This document shows positions 34,726 through 43,252 of a stretch of 64,000 nt of DNA, piece by piece. Origin of the DNA: Anaerobaca lacustris (GTDB taxonomy: Bacteria > Planctomycetota > Phycisphaerae > Sedimentisphaerales > Anaerobacaceae). The DNA is taken from the NCBI RefSeq assembly GCF_030012215.1, contig NZ_JASCXX010000001.1, positions 248,001-312,000 on the forward strand, in the 5' to 3' direction. How positions within the stretch are numbered: position 1 is the stretch's first letter; each line of letters starts with the position of its first letter. The position numbers and the translations under genes were made by a program. Under the pieces are notes generated by a model that saw nothing but the letters and a program-made list of their open reading frames with translations, did not search any database and was not told the DNA's origin.

Positions 34726-35784
34726 ATGAAGGCAGCGTTGCTTGGGCTGATGCAGTCCGGCAAGAGTACGATCTTTTCGGCCATCAGCGGCAAGGCGGTC
34801 CCCCCGATGGGGGCCACGGCGATTGAGGAGGCGATCGTTTCGGTCCCCGACGCCCGGCTTGACTGGCTCGAAACGCTCTACAAACCCAAGAAGACGGTCC
34901 AGGCGACCATTGACGTGTTGGATCTGCCGGGTTTCAGCTTCACCGATGAGCACGGTCGCGCTGCGGCCCGACGGCTGATCGGGCAGATTCGCACGGCCGA
35001 CATGCTGGTCCTGGTCGTTCGGGCGTTCGAGAACCCGAGCGTCGCGGCGTACCGCAACAGCGTCGACTGGAAGCGCGATTGGGCCGAGTTGCAGACCGAA
35101 CTGCTGCTGAGCGACCTGGAACTGGTCACCACGCGGGTCGAGAAGCTGGAGAAACAGGTTCACAAGCCCACCAAGACGCAGGCGCAGGACAAGGCCGAGT
35201 TGGCCCTCCAGTTGCGGTTGCAGGAGGCGATCGAGGCCGAGCAGCCGATCAGCTCTGTGATCCATACCGACGAGGAGCGGGCCATCGTCAAATCGCTGGG
35301 CTTCCTGACGCTCAAGCCGATGGCGGTCGTCGTCAATGTCGGTGAGGACCAGGCCGGCGACGCGATCCCGGTGGATGGACCGATCTCGGCGGTGACGATG
35401 TGCGCCAAACTCGAACACGAGCTAGCTCAGTTGGACGCCGAGAGCCGAAAGACCTTCATGGCCGATCTGGGGATTGCCGAATCGGCAGCCGAGAAGTTCG
35501 TTCAAATGTGCTATTCCACGCTGGGCCTGGTCAGTTTTCTTACGGTAGGCCCCGACGAGGTGCGGGCTTGGCCGATCAAGGACGGGACCGTGGCCGTGGA
35601 GGCCGCCGGTAAGATCCACAGCGACATCAAGCGGGGGTTCATTCGGGCCGAAACGATGGCCTACACGGACCTGAAGGAGCTGGGTGATGAAAAGGCGGTC
35701 AAGGCAGCCGGGAAGATGCGTCTGGAAGGCAAGGAATACGTCATCAAAGACGGCGATATCATCAATTTCCGCTTCAACGTATAG
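34726..35784 (+). CDS. Divergent YchF/DUF933-family GTPase with TGS domain
   Basis: The 352-residue protein resembles YchF/OLA1, an Obg-family ATPase that associates with ribosomes. The P-loop reads G-L-M-Q-S-G-K-S-T where YchF has G-L-P-N-V-G-K-S-T. The G3 motif is DLPGFSFTDEHGR, and the base-recognition motif is NVGE as in YchF, which favours ATP. A coiled-coil hairpin lies at about 120-175, and the C-terminal TGS/DUF933 domain ends EYVIKDGDIINFRFNV. The altered P-loop suggests a paralogue rather than the housekeeping YchF. GGAG lies nine bases before ATG 34726, and the gene is translationally close to the fumarase-domain gene. Confidence 0.87.
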   Translation: MKAALLGLMQSGKSTIFSAISGKAVPPMGATAIEEAIVSVPDARLDWLETLYKPKKTVQATIDVLDLPGFSFTDEHGRAAARRLIGQIRTADMLVLVVRAFENPSVAAYRNSVDWKRDWAELQTELLLSDLELVTTRVEKLEKQVHKPTKTQAQDKAELALQLRLQEAIEAEQPISSVIHTDEERAIVKSLGFLTLKPMAVVVNVGEDQAGDAIPVDGPISAVTMCAKLEHELAQLDAESRKTFMADLGIAESAAEKFVQMCYSTLGLVSFLTVGPDEVRAWPIKDGTVAVEAAGKIHSDIKRGFIRAETMAYTDLKELGDEKAVKAAGKMRLEGKEYVIKDGDIINFRFNV

Positions 35785-35828
35785 CCTATCGACAGACAGA
35801 TTCGATTCAGACGGGAGCCAGGCACAGA

Positions 35829-36863
35829 ATGAGAGCAGCGGTATTGACGGGCGTTCGCAAGATGGAGGTCAGGGAGGTTCCCGATCCGAAGATCGAGAAG
35901 GGGACCGATGTCCTGCTGAAGATTGAAAAGGTGGGGGTCTGCGGCTCGGACGTCCACTACTTTGAGACGGGACGGATCGGCTCGCAGGTCGTGCAGTTCC
36001 CGTACATCGTCGGCCACGAGTGCGCCGCGACGGTGGCCAAGGTCGGGCCCGACGTGAAGGGCCTGAAAGTGGGCCAGGAGGTGGTGGTCGAGCCGGCGGT
36101 GTCCTGCCACGCGTGCGAGCAGTGCAGGGCGGGCCGCGAAAACACGTGTTTCCATCTGCGTTTTCTCGGCACGCCGGGGCAGGGCAACGGGTGTCTGTCG
36201 GAGTATATCGTGATGCCCGAGGAGTGCTGTCTGCCGACGGACGGGAGAATCTCCATCGAGCAGGGGGTGCTCTGCGAGCCGCTGGCGATTGCGGTCTATG
36301 CGGTCAAGCAGTCGCATCCGGCCGGGGGGGCCGATGTGGCGATCCTCGGGGCCGGGCCGATCGGGTTGTCCTGCCTGGTCAGCGCCAAGGCGGCAGGCGT
36401 CGGCGATTGCTATATGACCGAGAAGATCGACGAGCGCGTCGAGATCGCCCGGCGGGCCGGGGCTACGTGGGTCGGCAATCCGCTCAAGGAGGATGTGGTG
36501 GCGTCGATCCTCAAGGACAAGCCGCTCGGGATGGATATCGTGTATGAGTGTGCGGGCCAGCAGGAGACGATCGACCATGCGGTCGATCTGCTCAAGCCGG
36601 GCGGCAAGCTCCTGTTGATCGGTATTCCGCGTGAGGATCGTATTTCCTTGTCCATCGACAAAATCCGCCGCAAGGAGGTAACGATCGTCAACGTGCGCCG
36701 TCAGAACAGGTGTACCCACGAGGCGATGGATCTGGTCGCGTCGGGGGCGGTCGACGTCGATTTCATGGTGACCCATCGGTTCGGGCTCGATCGCATCCAG
36801 GAGGCCTTCGAACTGGTCGCCGCATACGAAGACGGCGTTGTCAAGGTGATGATCGAGATGTGA
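35829..36863 (+). CDS. Zinc-dependent sorbitol/threonine dehydrogenase-like protein (MDR family)
   Basis: The 344-residue enzyme is a medium-chain NAD(P)-dependent alcohol dehydrogenase. It has the catalytic zinc Cys in KVGVCGSDVHYFETG, the His-Glu pair in GHECAATV, and the structural zinc site C-H-A-C-E-Q-C...C (CHACEQCRAGRENTC). The Rossmann motif is GAGPIGLSCLVSAKAAG. Polyol dehydrogenases of the sorbitol/xylitol branch share the GSDVHY motif, so a sugar alcohol is the likely substrate. It starts 44 bases after the DUF933 gene with GGGAG upstream. Confidence 0.9.
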   Translation: MRAAVLTGVRKMEVREVPDPKIEKGTDVLLKIEKVGVCGSDVHYFETGRIGSQVVQFPYIVGHECAATVAKVGPDVKGLKVGQEVVVEPAVSCHACEQCRAGRENTCFHLRFLGTPGQGNGCLSEYIVMPEECCLPTDGRISIEQGVLCEPLAIAVYAVKQSHPAGGADVAILGAGPIGLSCLVSAKAAGVGDCYMTEKIDERVEIARRAGATWVGNPLKEDVVASILKDKPLGMDIVYECAGQQETIDHAVDLLKPGGKLLLIGIPREDRISLSIDKIRRKEVTIVNVRRQNRCTHEAMDLVASGAVDVDFMVTHRFGLDRIQEAFELVAAYEDGVVKVMIEM

Positions 36864-36911
36864 TCGTCGCGGCGCCGGCGCGCCGGGGGATGGAGACAGG
36901 GGTGCTCTTTG

Positions 36912-36938
36912 CGGCGTCCCGCGTATGCAGGGACGCCG
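36912..36938 (+). terminator. Candidate hairpin after the dehydrogenase gene
   Basis: CGGCGTCCC pairs perfectly with GGGACGCCG over nine bases around a nine-base loop. There is no T-run after it, so it may only be a structured spacer between the dehydrogenase gene and cinA. Confidence 0.4.
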
Positions 36939-36973
36939 GGGGTTGTCGTGTCCGGGAGGGCTTTGGAGGTTCA

Positions 36974-38224
36974 ATGGTCGATCGGGTCAAGCAGGCGTGT
37001 ATCGTCAGTGTGGGCAACGAGCTTCTCAGCGGCCATACGGTCGATACAAACGCCGCCTACATCGCTCGACAGTTGCGTTCGATCGGGATTCCGACGATCA
37101 GTTCGCACATGGTGGCCGACCTGCAATCGACGATTGTCCAGGCGCTGCGGCTGGCCGCTGAGGAGGCCGATATCGTGATCGTCACCGGCGGTCTGGGGCC
37201 GACTGACGACGACCTGACGCGAGAGGGTTTTTCCGAGTTTCTCGGGGTCGAACTGGAACTTCGAGAGGACCTGCTTGTCAGATTGGGTGAGTATTTCCAG
37301 CGGCGTGGTGTGCCGATGGTCCGCAAGAACGCCCTCCAGGCCCGCATCCCGAAGGGGGCTCAGGTCGTGCCCAATGAGTGGGGCACGGCACCGGGGATCC
37401 TCGCTGAAAAGGACGGGAAGGTCTTCTTCGCACTTCCCGGGGTCCCGCGGGAGATGGAGCGCATGCTGGCGGCATCGGTTCTTCCCAGGCTGCGGGCGAT
37501 GGCGTCGTCCCAGGCGATGGCGGTGCGGAAGCTCAAGTGCTTCGGCGCCGGAGAATCGGCGATCGCCGAGATGATTGGCGATGCGATGGACCGGGACCGC
37601 AATCCGCTGGTGAACTGTACGGCTCACATGGGGGTGATCACGCTCGAAATCGTCGCCACATCGCAGACCGTTGCCGAGGCCGAGAGACTGGCTCAAGGCC
37701 AGGAAGCCGCGCTGCGCGAGATTCTCGGACTGCTGGTCTACGGGGTAGGCGAAGAGACCCTGGCCGAGGTGGTCGGCCGGCAGTTGCAGCGACTGGGAAA
37801 GACGCTGGCGGTCGCCGAGTCCTGCACGGGCGGTCTGCTCGCCAAGCTGATCACGGATATCCCCGGGGCCAGCGGGTACTTCACACGCGGGTGGGTCACC
37901 TACAGCAACCAGGCCAAGGTTGAGGAGCTGGGCGTGCCGCGGGAGCTGATCGAGCGGTATGGTGCGGTCAGCGAGTCGGTTGCTGAGGCGATGGCCCGGG
38001 GGGCGCGTCGCAAGGCCCGCGCCGACTTCGCCATCGGCATCACCGGAATCGCGGGACCGGACGGCGGGACCGACGAGAAACCTGTCGGTTTGGTGTGCAT
38101 TTGCGTGGACGTGGAAGGGCAGGTGGAGGTGGTGCGGGAGGTGTTCCCCTGGGAACGCTCCTTCGTGCGACTGCGTGCCGCACAGACGGCGCTGGAGATG
38201 CTGCGACGTGGATTCAGCCGTTGA
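36974..38224 (+). CDS. cinA: CinA family protein (molybdopterin-binding domain plus nicotinamide-nucleotide amidase)
   Basis: The 416-residue protein has both CinA domains. The N-terminal MoaB/MogA-like domain reads VSVGNELLSGHTVDTNAAYIARQL and IVTGGLGPTDDDLTREG, and in known enzymes acts as an ADP-ribose pyrophosphatase. The C-terminal PncC domain, from about 255, reads LAVAESCTGGLLAKLITDIPGASGYF and GITGIAGPDGGTDEKPVGLV, and deamidates nicotinamide mononucleotide. It recycles pyridine nucleotides and, in some bacteria, is linked to competence. GGAGG lies four bases before ATG 36974. The pilB promoter overlaps its stop codon. Confidence 0.94.
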   Translation: MVDRVKQACIVSVGNELLSGHTVDTNAAYIARQLRSIGIPTISSHMVADLQSTIVQALRLAAEEADIVIVTGGLGPTDDDLTREGFSEFLGVELELREDLLVRLGEYFQRRGVPMVRKNALQARIPKGAQVVPNEWGTAPGILAEKDGKVFFALPGVPREMERMLAASVLPRLRAMASSQAMAVRKLKCFGAGESAIAEMIGDAMDRDRNPLVNCTAHMGVITLEIVATSQTVAEAERLAQGQEAALREILGLLVYGVGEETLAEVVGRQLQRLGKTLAVAESCTGGLLAKLITDIPGASGYFTRGWVTYSNQAKVEELGVPRELIERYGAVSESVAEAMARGARRKARADFAIGITGIAGPDGGTDEKPVGLVCICVDVEGQVEVVREVFPWERSFVRLRAAQTALEMLRRGFSR

Positions 38225-38249
38225 CTTAGCCGGTTCAAAGTGCTATAAT
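38221..38249 (+). promoter_or_regulatory. Strong sigma-70 promoter of pilB-pilT
   Basis: TTGACT, a 17-base spacer and a perfect TATAAT. The -35 hexamer overlaps the cinA stop codon. Transcription would start about 30 bases before pilB. Confidence 0.8.
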
Positions 38250-38285
38250 CAGTAGGGACCAATAGATACAGCACGTGAGGTTTTT

Positions 38286-40025
38286 ATGACCAAAAAACGC
38301 AGGCACTTAGGGGAAATCCTCTATAAGGCGGGGCTCGTCAAGAAAGAGGCCCTGATCGATGCCATCAAGACCGGCAAGTCGAACAACAAGCGGCTCGGCC
38401 AGGTTTTGCTCGATCTGAAGCTGATTGACGAAGAGACCCTCGCCAAGGCCCTGGCCAAACAGTTCGGCCTGAAGTACGTCGATCTGGACCAGATCACGAT
38501 CCCCTCCGATGCGGTGAAGATCGTTCCGGAAGACCTGATCCGCCGCCACGGCATTCTGCCCCTGAGCGTTGCCAACGGTCGTCTGAAGCTGATTATCGGC
38601 GATCCGATGGATCTGGACATGATGGATTCCGTTCGGTTGCGGCTGAACACCGAGCTTGAGTGCTACCTTGCCAGTCCGAAGAAGATCCGGTCGTACATTG
38701 ACGGGTCGCTCGAACAGGAGGTCGAGACGGAGGAGGATGACCGGCTCAAGCATAGCATCGACGCCACGGCGGCGGAACTGGCTGAAGTCGGCAGCGAACT
38801 GGCGGCTGAGGCGTTGCGGGCCCAGGCGGCCGACGCCGATGACGATGGACCGATCATCCGACTGGTGAATCTGATCATCGACACGGCGTATCGCATGCGG
38901 GCCAGTGATATTCACGTGGAGCCGATGGCGGACCGCGTCCGCATCCGGTATCGCGTCGACGGGGTTTGCCTCGAAAAAGACAACATCCCCAAGAACATGC
39001 AGCCGGCCCTGGTCACGCGTCTGAAGATTCTCTCCGGCATGGACATTGCGGAAAAACGGCTTCCCCAGGACGGTCGTATCAAGCGGAATATTGAAGGCCA
39101 GGACATCGATTTCCGTGTCTCGAGCCTTCCGGGAAACCACGGGCCCAGCGTCGTTCTTCGTATTCTGCGGCCCGATGCGGTCAACATCGGAATCGAGTCG
39201 CTGGGGTTCGAGCAGGACAATTATGAGACGTTCCAGCGGATCATCAAGCGCCCGAACGGCATCTTCCTGGTGACCGGTCCGACCGGTAGCGGCAAGACCA
39301 CAACTCTGTATGCCGCCTTGCAGGAACTCAATAAGCCCGATAAGAAGATCATCACGGCTGAAGACCCGGTGGAATACAACTTCGCGGGCATGAACCAGTG
39401 CCAGGTCAAGACGGAGATCGGCCTGACGTTCGACAAGCTCCTTCGTTCCATGTTGCGTCAGGCGCCGAATATCATCCTCGTCGGCGAAATCCGCGATAGC
39501 GAAGTGGCCGACATCGCTATTCAGGCGGCCCTGACGGGACACCTGGTGTTCAGCACGCTGCACACCAATGATGCGTGCGGTGCAATCACGCGTCTGATCG
39601 ATATGGGGGTCAAGCCGTTCCTGGTGGCCAGTTCGATTCAGGCGATTATGGCCCAGCGTCTGGTTCGCGTGATCTGCAAGAAGTGCCGGACGATCGACGA
39701 GAACCCGAATCCGCACTTCCTGCGGCTCCTCGACATCGATCCGGAGGAGGTGAAAAAGAACCCTGTCTACAAGGGCGCCGGTTGCAGCGTATGCCAGAAC
39801 ACCGGCTACAAGGGCCGGCTCGGCATCTTCGAGATGCTCGAAATGAACGCGGAGATGCGGGAACTGGCGTTCAAACGCGCACCGACGACGGAACTGCGGA
39901 AGGCCGCCAGGGCGGGCGGGATGCGTACGCTGACGTATGATGGGAAGCTGAAGATTTTCAAGGGGATTACCACGGCCGAGGAGGTCTCGCGAATTGCCCA
40001 AGCCGAAGGCGTGGTGGAAGAGTAG
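38286..40025 (+). CDS. pilB: Type IV pilus assembly ATPase PilB/GspE with MshEN domain
   Basis: The 579-residue hexameric ATPase powers pilus extension. Its N-terminal MshEN domain has two 24-residue motifs, H7-G30 and R36-Q59, separated by five residues as in cyclic di-GMP-binding MshE. The second motif (RLG...ALAKQ) is fully canonical. The ATPase core shows Walker A TGPTGSGKTTTLY, an Asp box ITAEDPVEY, Walker B ILVGEIRD, a His box LVFSTLHTND, and the tetracysteine zinc site CKKC...CSVC. GAGG lies six bases before ATG 38286. pilT follows after 27 bases, so extension and retraction motors are in one transcript. Confidence 0.94.
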   Translation: MTKKRRHLGEILYKAGLVKKEALIDAIKTGKSNNKRLGQVLLDLKLIDEETLAKALAKQFGLKYVDLDQITIPSDAVKIVPEDLIRRHGILPLSVANGRLKLIIGDPMDLDMMDSVRLRLNTELECYLASPKKIRSYIDGSLEQEVETEEDDRLKHSIDATAAELAEVGSELAAEALRAQAADADDDGPIIRLVNLIIDTAYRMRASDIHVEPMADRVRIRYRVDGVCLEKDNIPKNMQPALVTRLKILSGMDIAEKRLPQDGRIKRNIEGQDIDFRVSSLPGNHGPSVVLRILRPDAVNIGIESLGFEQDNYETFQRIIKRPNGIFLVTGPTGSGKTTTLYAALQELNKPDKKIITAEDPVEYNFAGMNQCQVKTEIGLTFDKLLRSMLRQAPNIILVGEIRDSEVADIAIQAALTGHLVFSTLHTNDACGAITRLIDMGVKPFLVASSIQAIMAQRLVRVICKKCRTIDENPNPHFLRLLDIDPEEVKKNPVYKGAGCSVCQNTGYKGRLGIFEMLEMNAEMRELAFKRAPTTELRKAARAGGMRTLTYDGKLKIFKGITTAEEVSRIAQAEGVVEE

Positions 40026-40052
40026 CAATATCATTTACCAGAGGATCACCTG

Positions 40053-41204
40053 ATGGCAACAGTGAACATGGATCGGCTATTGCAGGCGTGCGTCTCCCAG
40101 GGAGCGTCGGACATTCACATCACGGTCGGACGTCCCCCGGTGCTTCGCATCGACGGGCATCTTCGCTCGCTCGAGACCAAGGTGCTTGAGCCGGATGATA
40201 CGGTGGCGCTGATGAAAAGCATCACTCCGGAGCGGTGTGAGCAGGAACTGCAGGAAGAGGGAGGAACCGACTTCGGTTTTGCGTTTGGGGATGCCGCCCG
40301 GTTCCGCGTCGCCGTATTCAAGCAGAAGGGCAATGTTTCCATCGTTTTGCGTCAGATCCCCAACAAGATCCTGACCTTCGAGCAGCTTGGCCTGCCGAAG
40401 ATCTGTGCGGCCTTGTGCCGTCGTCCTCGCGGGCTGTTCCTGGTGACGGGCCCGACGGGCAGCGGCAAGACGACCACTCTGGCTACGATGATCAACTACA
40501 TCAATGAGAATTTCGACCGGCACATCGTTACGGTGGAAGACCCGATCGAATACTATCAGCCCCATAAAAAGTCGGTTATCAATCAGCGAGAGGTCGGTGT
40601 CGATGTGCCCAGCTTCGCCGAGGCGCTGCGTCGCGTGCTCCGTCAGGACCCCGACGTAATTCTCGTCGGCGAATTGCGCGACCTTGAGACGATCGAGGCG
40701 GCCGTTCGTGCTGCGGAAACGGGCCACTTGGTGTTTAGCACGGTCCATACAACCAGCGCCGCGGGCACCATCAACCGTCTTATCGACGTGTTTCCAGTGA
40801 ACCAGCAGGCGCAGATCCGGATCCAGTTGGCGGGCAATCTGCTCGCGGTGTTGAGCCAGGCCCTGTGCCCCCTCGCTACGGGCCGTGGTCGCATCGCAGC
40901 GTACGAGTTCCTCGTCGTGACCCCCGCTATCGCCAACCTGATTCGCGAAAACAAGACCTACCGAATCGATTCCAGTATTCAGACGGGCAAGAAACTGGGC
41001 ATGCAATTGCTCGACGAGCACCTCTGGAATCTCTACGACAGCGGGAAGATCAGCCTCGAAGAGATGCTGGATAAGGGGCGTCAGCCGGGCGCGCTGCAGG
41101 AAAAGGCACTGGCCAAGATCGCGGGAGCGAGGGGCAAGATGAAGAAGAAAGCCAGCGAGGCCGCCAAGGAACTGGAGGATATGGGGCCGATCTTCAAGAC
41201 GTAA
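40053..41204 (+). CDS. pilT: Twitching motility retraction ATPase PilT
   Basis: The 383-residue hexameric ATPase drives pilus retraction. Motifs are Walker A TGPTGSGKTTTLATM, Asp box VTVEDPIEY, Walker B ILVGELRDLET, His box LVFSTVHTTSA and the PilT signature near the C-terminus in the form AIANLIRE. It lacks the tetracysteine site of PilB, as expected, and carries an extra basic tail. GAGG lies eight bases before ATG 40053. Its presence next to pilB suggests a true retractable pilus rather than only a secretion pseudopilus. Confidence 0.95.
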   Translation: MATVNMDRLLQACVSQGASDIHITVGRPPVLRIDGHLRSLETKVLEPDDTVALMKSITPERCEQELQEEGGTDFGFAFGDAARFRVAVFKQKGNVSIVLRQIPNKILTFEQLGLPKICAALCRRPRGLFLVTGPTGSGKTTTLATMINYINENFDRHIVTVEDPIEYYQPHKKSVINQREVGVDVPSFAEALRRVLRQDPDVILVGELRDLETIEAAVRAAETGHLVFSTVHTTSAAGTINRLIDVFPVNQQAQIRIQLAGNLLAVLSQALCPLATGRGRIAAYEFLVVTPAIANLIRENKTYRIDSSIQTGKKLGMQLLDEHLWNLYDSGKISLEEMLDKGRQPGALQEKALAKIAGARGKMKKKASEAAKELEDMGPIFKT

Positions 41205-41364
41205 CGACCGAGGCGGGCGTAGGCGTCGTCGATCACCGAGTGGAAACGGGGGGTATGCGAACACATCGCAGCAGGGTGTTGGCTGCGCGATGTTCTGGGG
41301 ATCTGGGCGAGCTTGTCTGTCTGTCGCCATGTCTCGTTAACCAGGTGTCCAGGCTCTAATTTTT

Positions 41365-41393
41365 TTGAAAATAGCTATTTACTTTGCTATAAT
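41365..41393 (+). promoter_or_regulatory. Strong sigma-70 promoter of the gspE-gspF-pseudopilin operon
   Basis: TTGAAA, a 17-base AT-rich spacer and a perfect TATAAT. Transcription would begin about 35 bases before gspE. Confidence 0.8.
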
Positions 41394-41434
41394 CGATGCG
41401 TACAGAAGGATAGAGTCTTTGAGGGCTTCGAACG

Positions 41435-43201
41435 ATGGGCAAGAGCAAAACAGCAATCAAGCTTCCTCCGGTCGAGCAATTGCGTGGCCGGCCTCTGGGT
41501 CGAATCCTGATGAAGATGGGTGTCCTCAGCAGAGACAAGGTCCACGAGTGCCTGACGATCCAGAAGCAGAGGGGCGGGGGAGTCCGGATCGGCGAGATCT
41601 TCATTGAGCTTGGTCTGGTGGATGAGACGCAGTTGCAGGCCGCCCTGGCGGCCAAGCGGGGGATGGAGTACATCAGCATCGACGGGCTGGAAATCCCTGA
41701 GGATGTGATCAAGAAGGTGCCTGCCCAGACCGCCACAAGCTATCATATTGTTCCGATTGAGTACAATAAGGCAAGGAATGAATTGGTCGTTGTGCTCGAT
41801 AACGTGGACAACTTTCGCGCCACGGACGACCTTCGGACGCTGATGGGGTACACCATCAGCGCGAAGATGACCGACCAGGCAGCGCTGGAGAGCGCGCTGA
41901 GCAAGTACTACGGGGCGGAGGAAGATGAGAACATCACGGAGTTGATCGATGAGATTCAGTCGGACGCCTTTCTGGCGGAGTTTGACGGCCGCAATCAGAG
42001 TATCGACCTGGATGAGCTGAAGGAACTGTCCGAGTCGAATCCCGTCAAGAAGCTGCTGAACCTCGTTCTGTTGCAGGCCATCCGCGACAAGGCATCCGAC
42101 ATCCATTTCGAGCCGTTCGAAGACGAATACAAAATGCGCTATCGTATCGACGGCGTTTTGTACGAGATGATCCCGCCTCCGAAGTACATCGCGGCGGCTT
42201 TGAGCTCGCGTATCAAGGTTATGGCGAGTCTGGACATCGCCGAGCGGCGCTTGCCGCAGGACGGACGCATCTCGCTTTCCGTCGGGGGCAACCCGATCGA
42301 CCTTCGCGTCAGCGTGCTGCCGACGATGTTCGGCGAGAGCGTCGTGCTTCGTGTTCTGGACCGCAGCCAGGTGAGCTTCGATCTGGAGAAGCTGGGGTTC
42401 CAGCCCCAGGACCTGAAGGTCACGCGGCAACTCATCCACAGGCCCAACGGGATCGTCATCGTGACCGGGCCGACGGGGTCGGGCAAGACCACCACTTTGT
42501 ATTCGGCCCTGAGTGAATTGAACACGATCGACCGGAAGATCATCACGACGGAAGACCCGGTCGAATACGACCTCGACGGACTCGTTCAAGTCCAGATGAA
42601 ACCCGACATCGGGTTGACCTTTGCCCGGTGTCTGCGTTCGATTCTGCGACAGGACCCGGACATCGTGCTCGTCGGTGAGATTCGCGACCACGAAACGGCG
42701 GAAATCGCGGCCCAGGCCTCGCTGACAGGCCACCTGGTGTTCACGACGCTGCACACCAACGACGCGCCGAGTTCGGTCGCGCGTCTGCTGGACCTGGGCG
42801 TCGAGCCGTTCTTGATCACGGCGACGATCGAGGGTGTGGTGGCCCAGCGTCTCGTGCGGCGAATCTGTACGAAGTGCAAGACCTCCTACGAGCCGGATGA
42901 GGCCCAGTTGAGAGAGATGAGCCTGACGGAAGAGGAGGTCGCCGGCAGAACGTTCTACTACGGACGGGGTTGCAGCAAGTGCAACGGAACGGGCTACAGG
43001 GGGCGGACCGGCATCTACGAGATCATGATGTTCAACGATGAGATCCGCGACCTGATCATGAACCGTGCATCGACCAACGTTTTGCGCGTGGCGGCACAGA
43101 AGGGGGGCATGCGACCGTTGCGTGACAACGGTCTGATTGCTGTATTCGATGGAATCACCACGATCGATGAGGTCACGAAGGAGACGATCACGGAGAGCTA
43201 A
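41435..43201 (+). CDS. gspE: Second assembly ATPase, GspE/PilB family, with MshEN domain
   Basis: A 588-residue paralogue of the upstream PilB. It again has a tandem MshEN-type N-terminus (residues 20-43 and 51-74), but with a seven-residue spacer and Pro or Lys at two positions usually Arg or Gln. The core has Walker A TGPTGSGKTTTLY, TTEDPVEYD, Walker B IVLVGEIRDHET, LVFTTLHTND and the tetracysteine CTKC...CSKC. Placed at the head of the gspF and pseudopilin genes, it is the likely motor of a type II secretion-like pseudopilus. GAGGG lies nine bases before ATG 41435. Confidence 0.92.
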   Translation: MGKSKTAIKLPPVEQLRGRPLGRILMKMGVLSRDKVHECLTIQKQRGGGVRIGEIFIELGLVDETQLQAALAAKRGMEYISIDGLEIPEDVIKKVPAQTATSYHIVPIEYNKARNELVVVLDNVDNFRATDDLRTLMGYTISAKMTDQAALESALSKYYGAEEDENITELIDEIQSDAFLAEFDGRNQSIDLDELKELSESNPVKKLLNLVLLQAIRDKASDIHFEPFEDEYKMRYRIDGVLYEMIPPPKYIAAALSSRIKVMASLDIAERRLPQDGRISLSVGGNPIDLRVSVLPTMFGESVVLRVLDRSQVSFDLEKLGFQPQDLKVTRQLIHRPNGIVIVTGPTGSGKTTTLYSALSELNTIDRKIITTEDPVEYDLDGLVQVQMKPDIGLTFARCLRSILRQDPDIVLVGEIRDHETAEIAAQASLTGHLVFTTLHTNDAPSSVARLLDLGVEPFLITATIEGVVAQRLVRRICTKCKTSYEPDEAQLREMSLTEEEVAGRTFYYGRGCSKCNGTGYRGRTGIYEIMMFNDEIRDLIMNRASTNVLRVAAQKGGMRPLRDNGLIAVFDGITTIDEVTKETITES

Positions 43202-43252
43202 GTGGCTTGCCGGGTTTGGCTCCGGATGGACGTGTGGAAATGAGGTAGGAAG

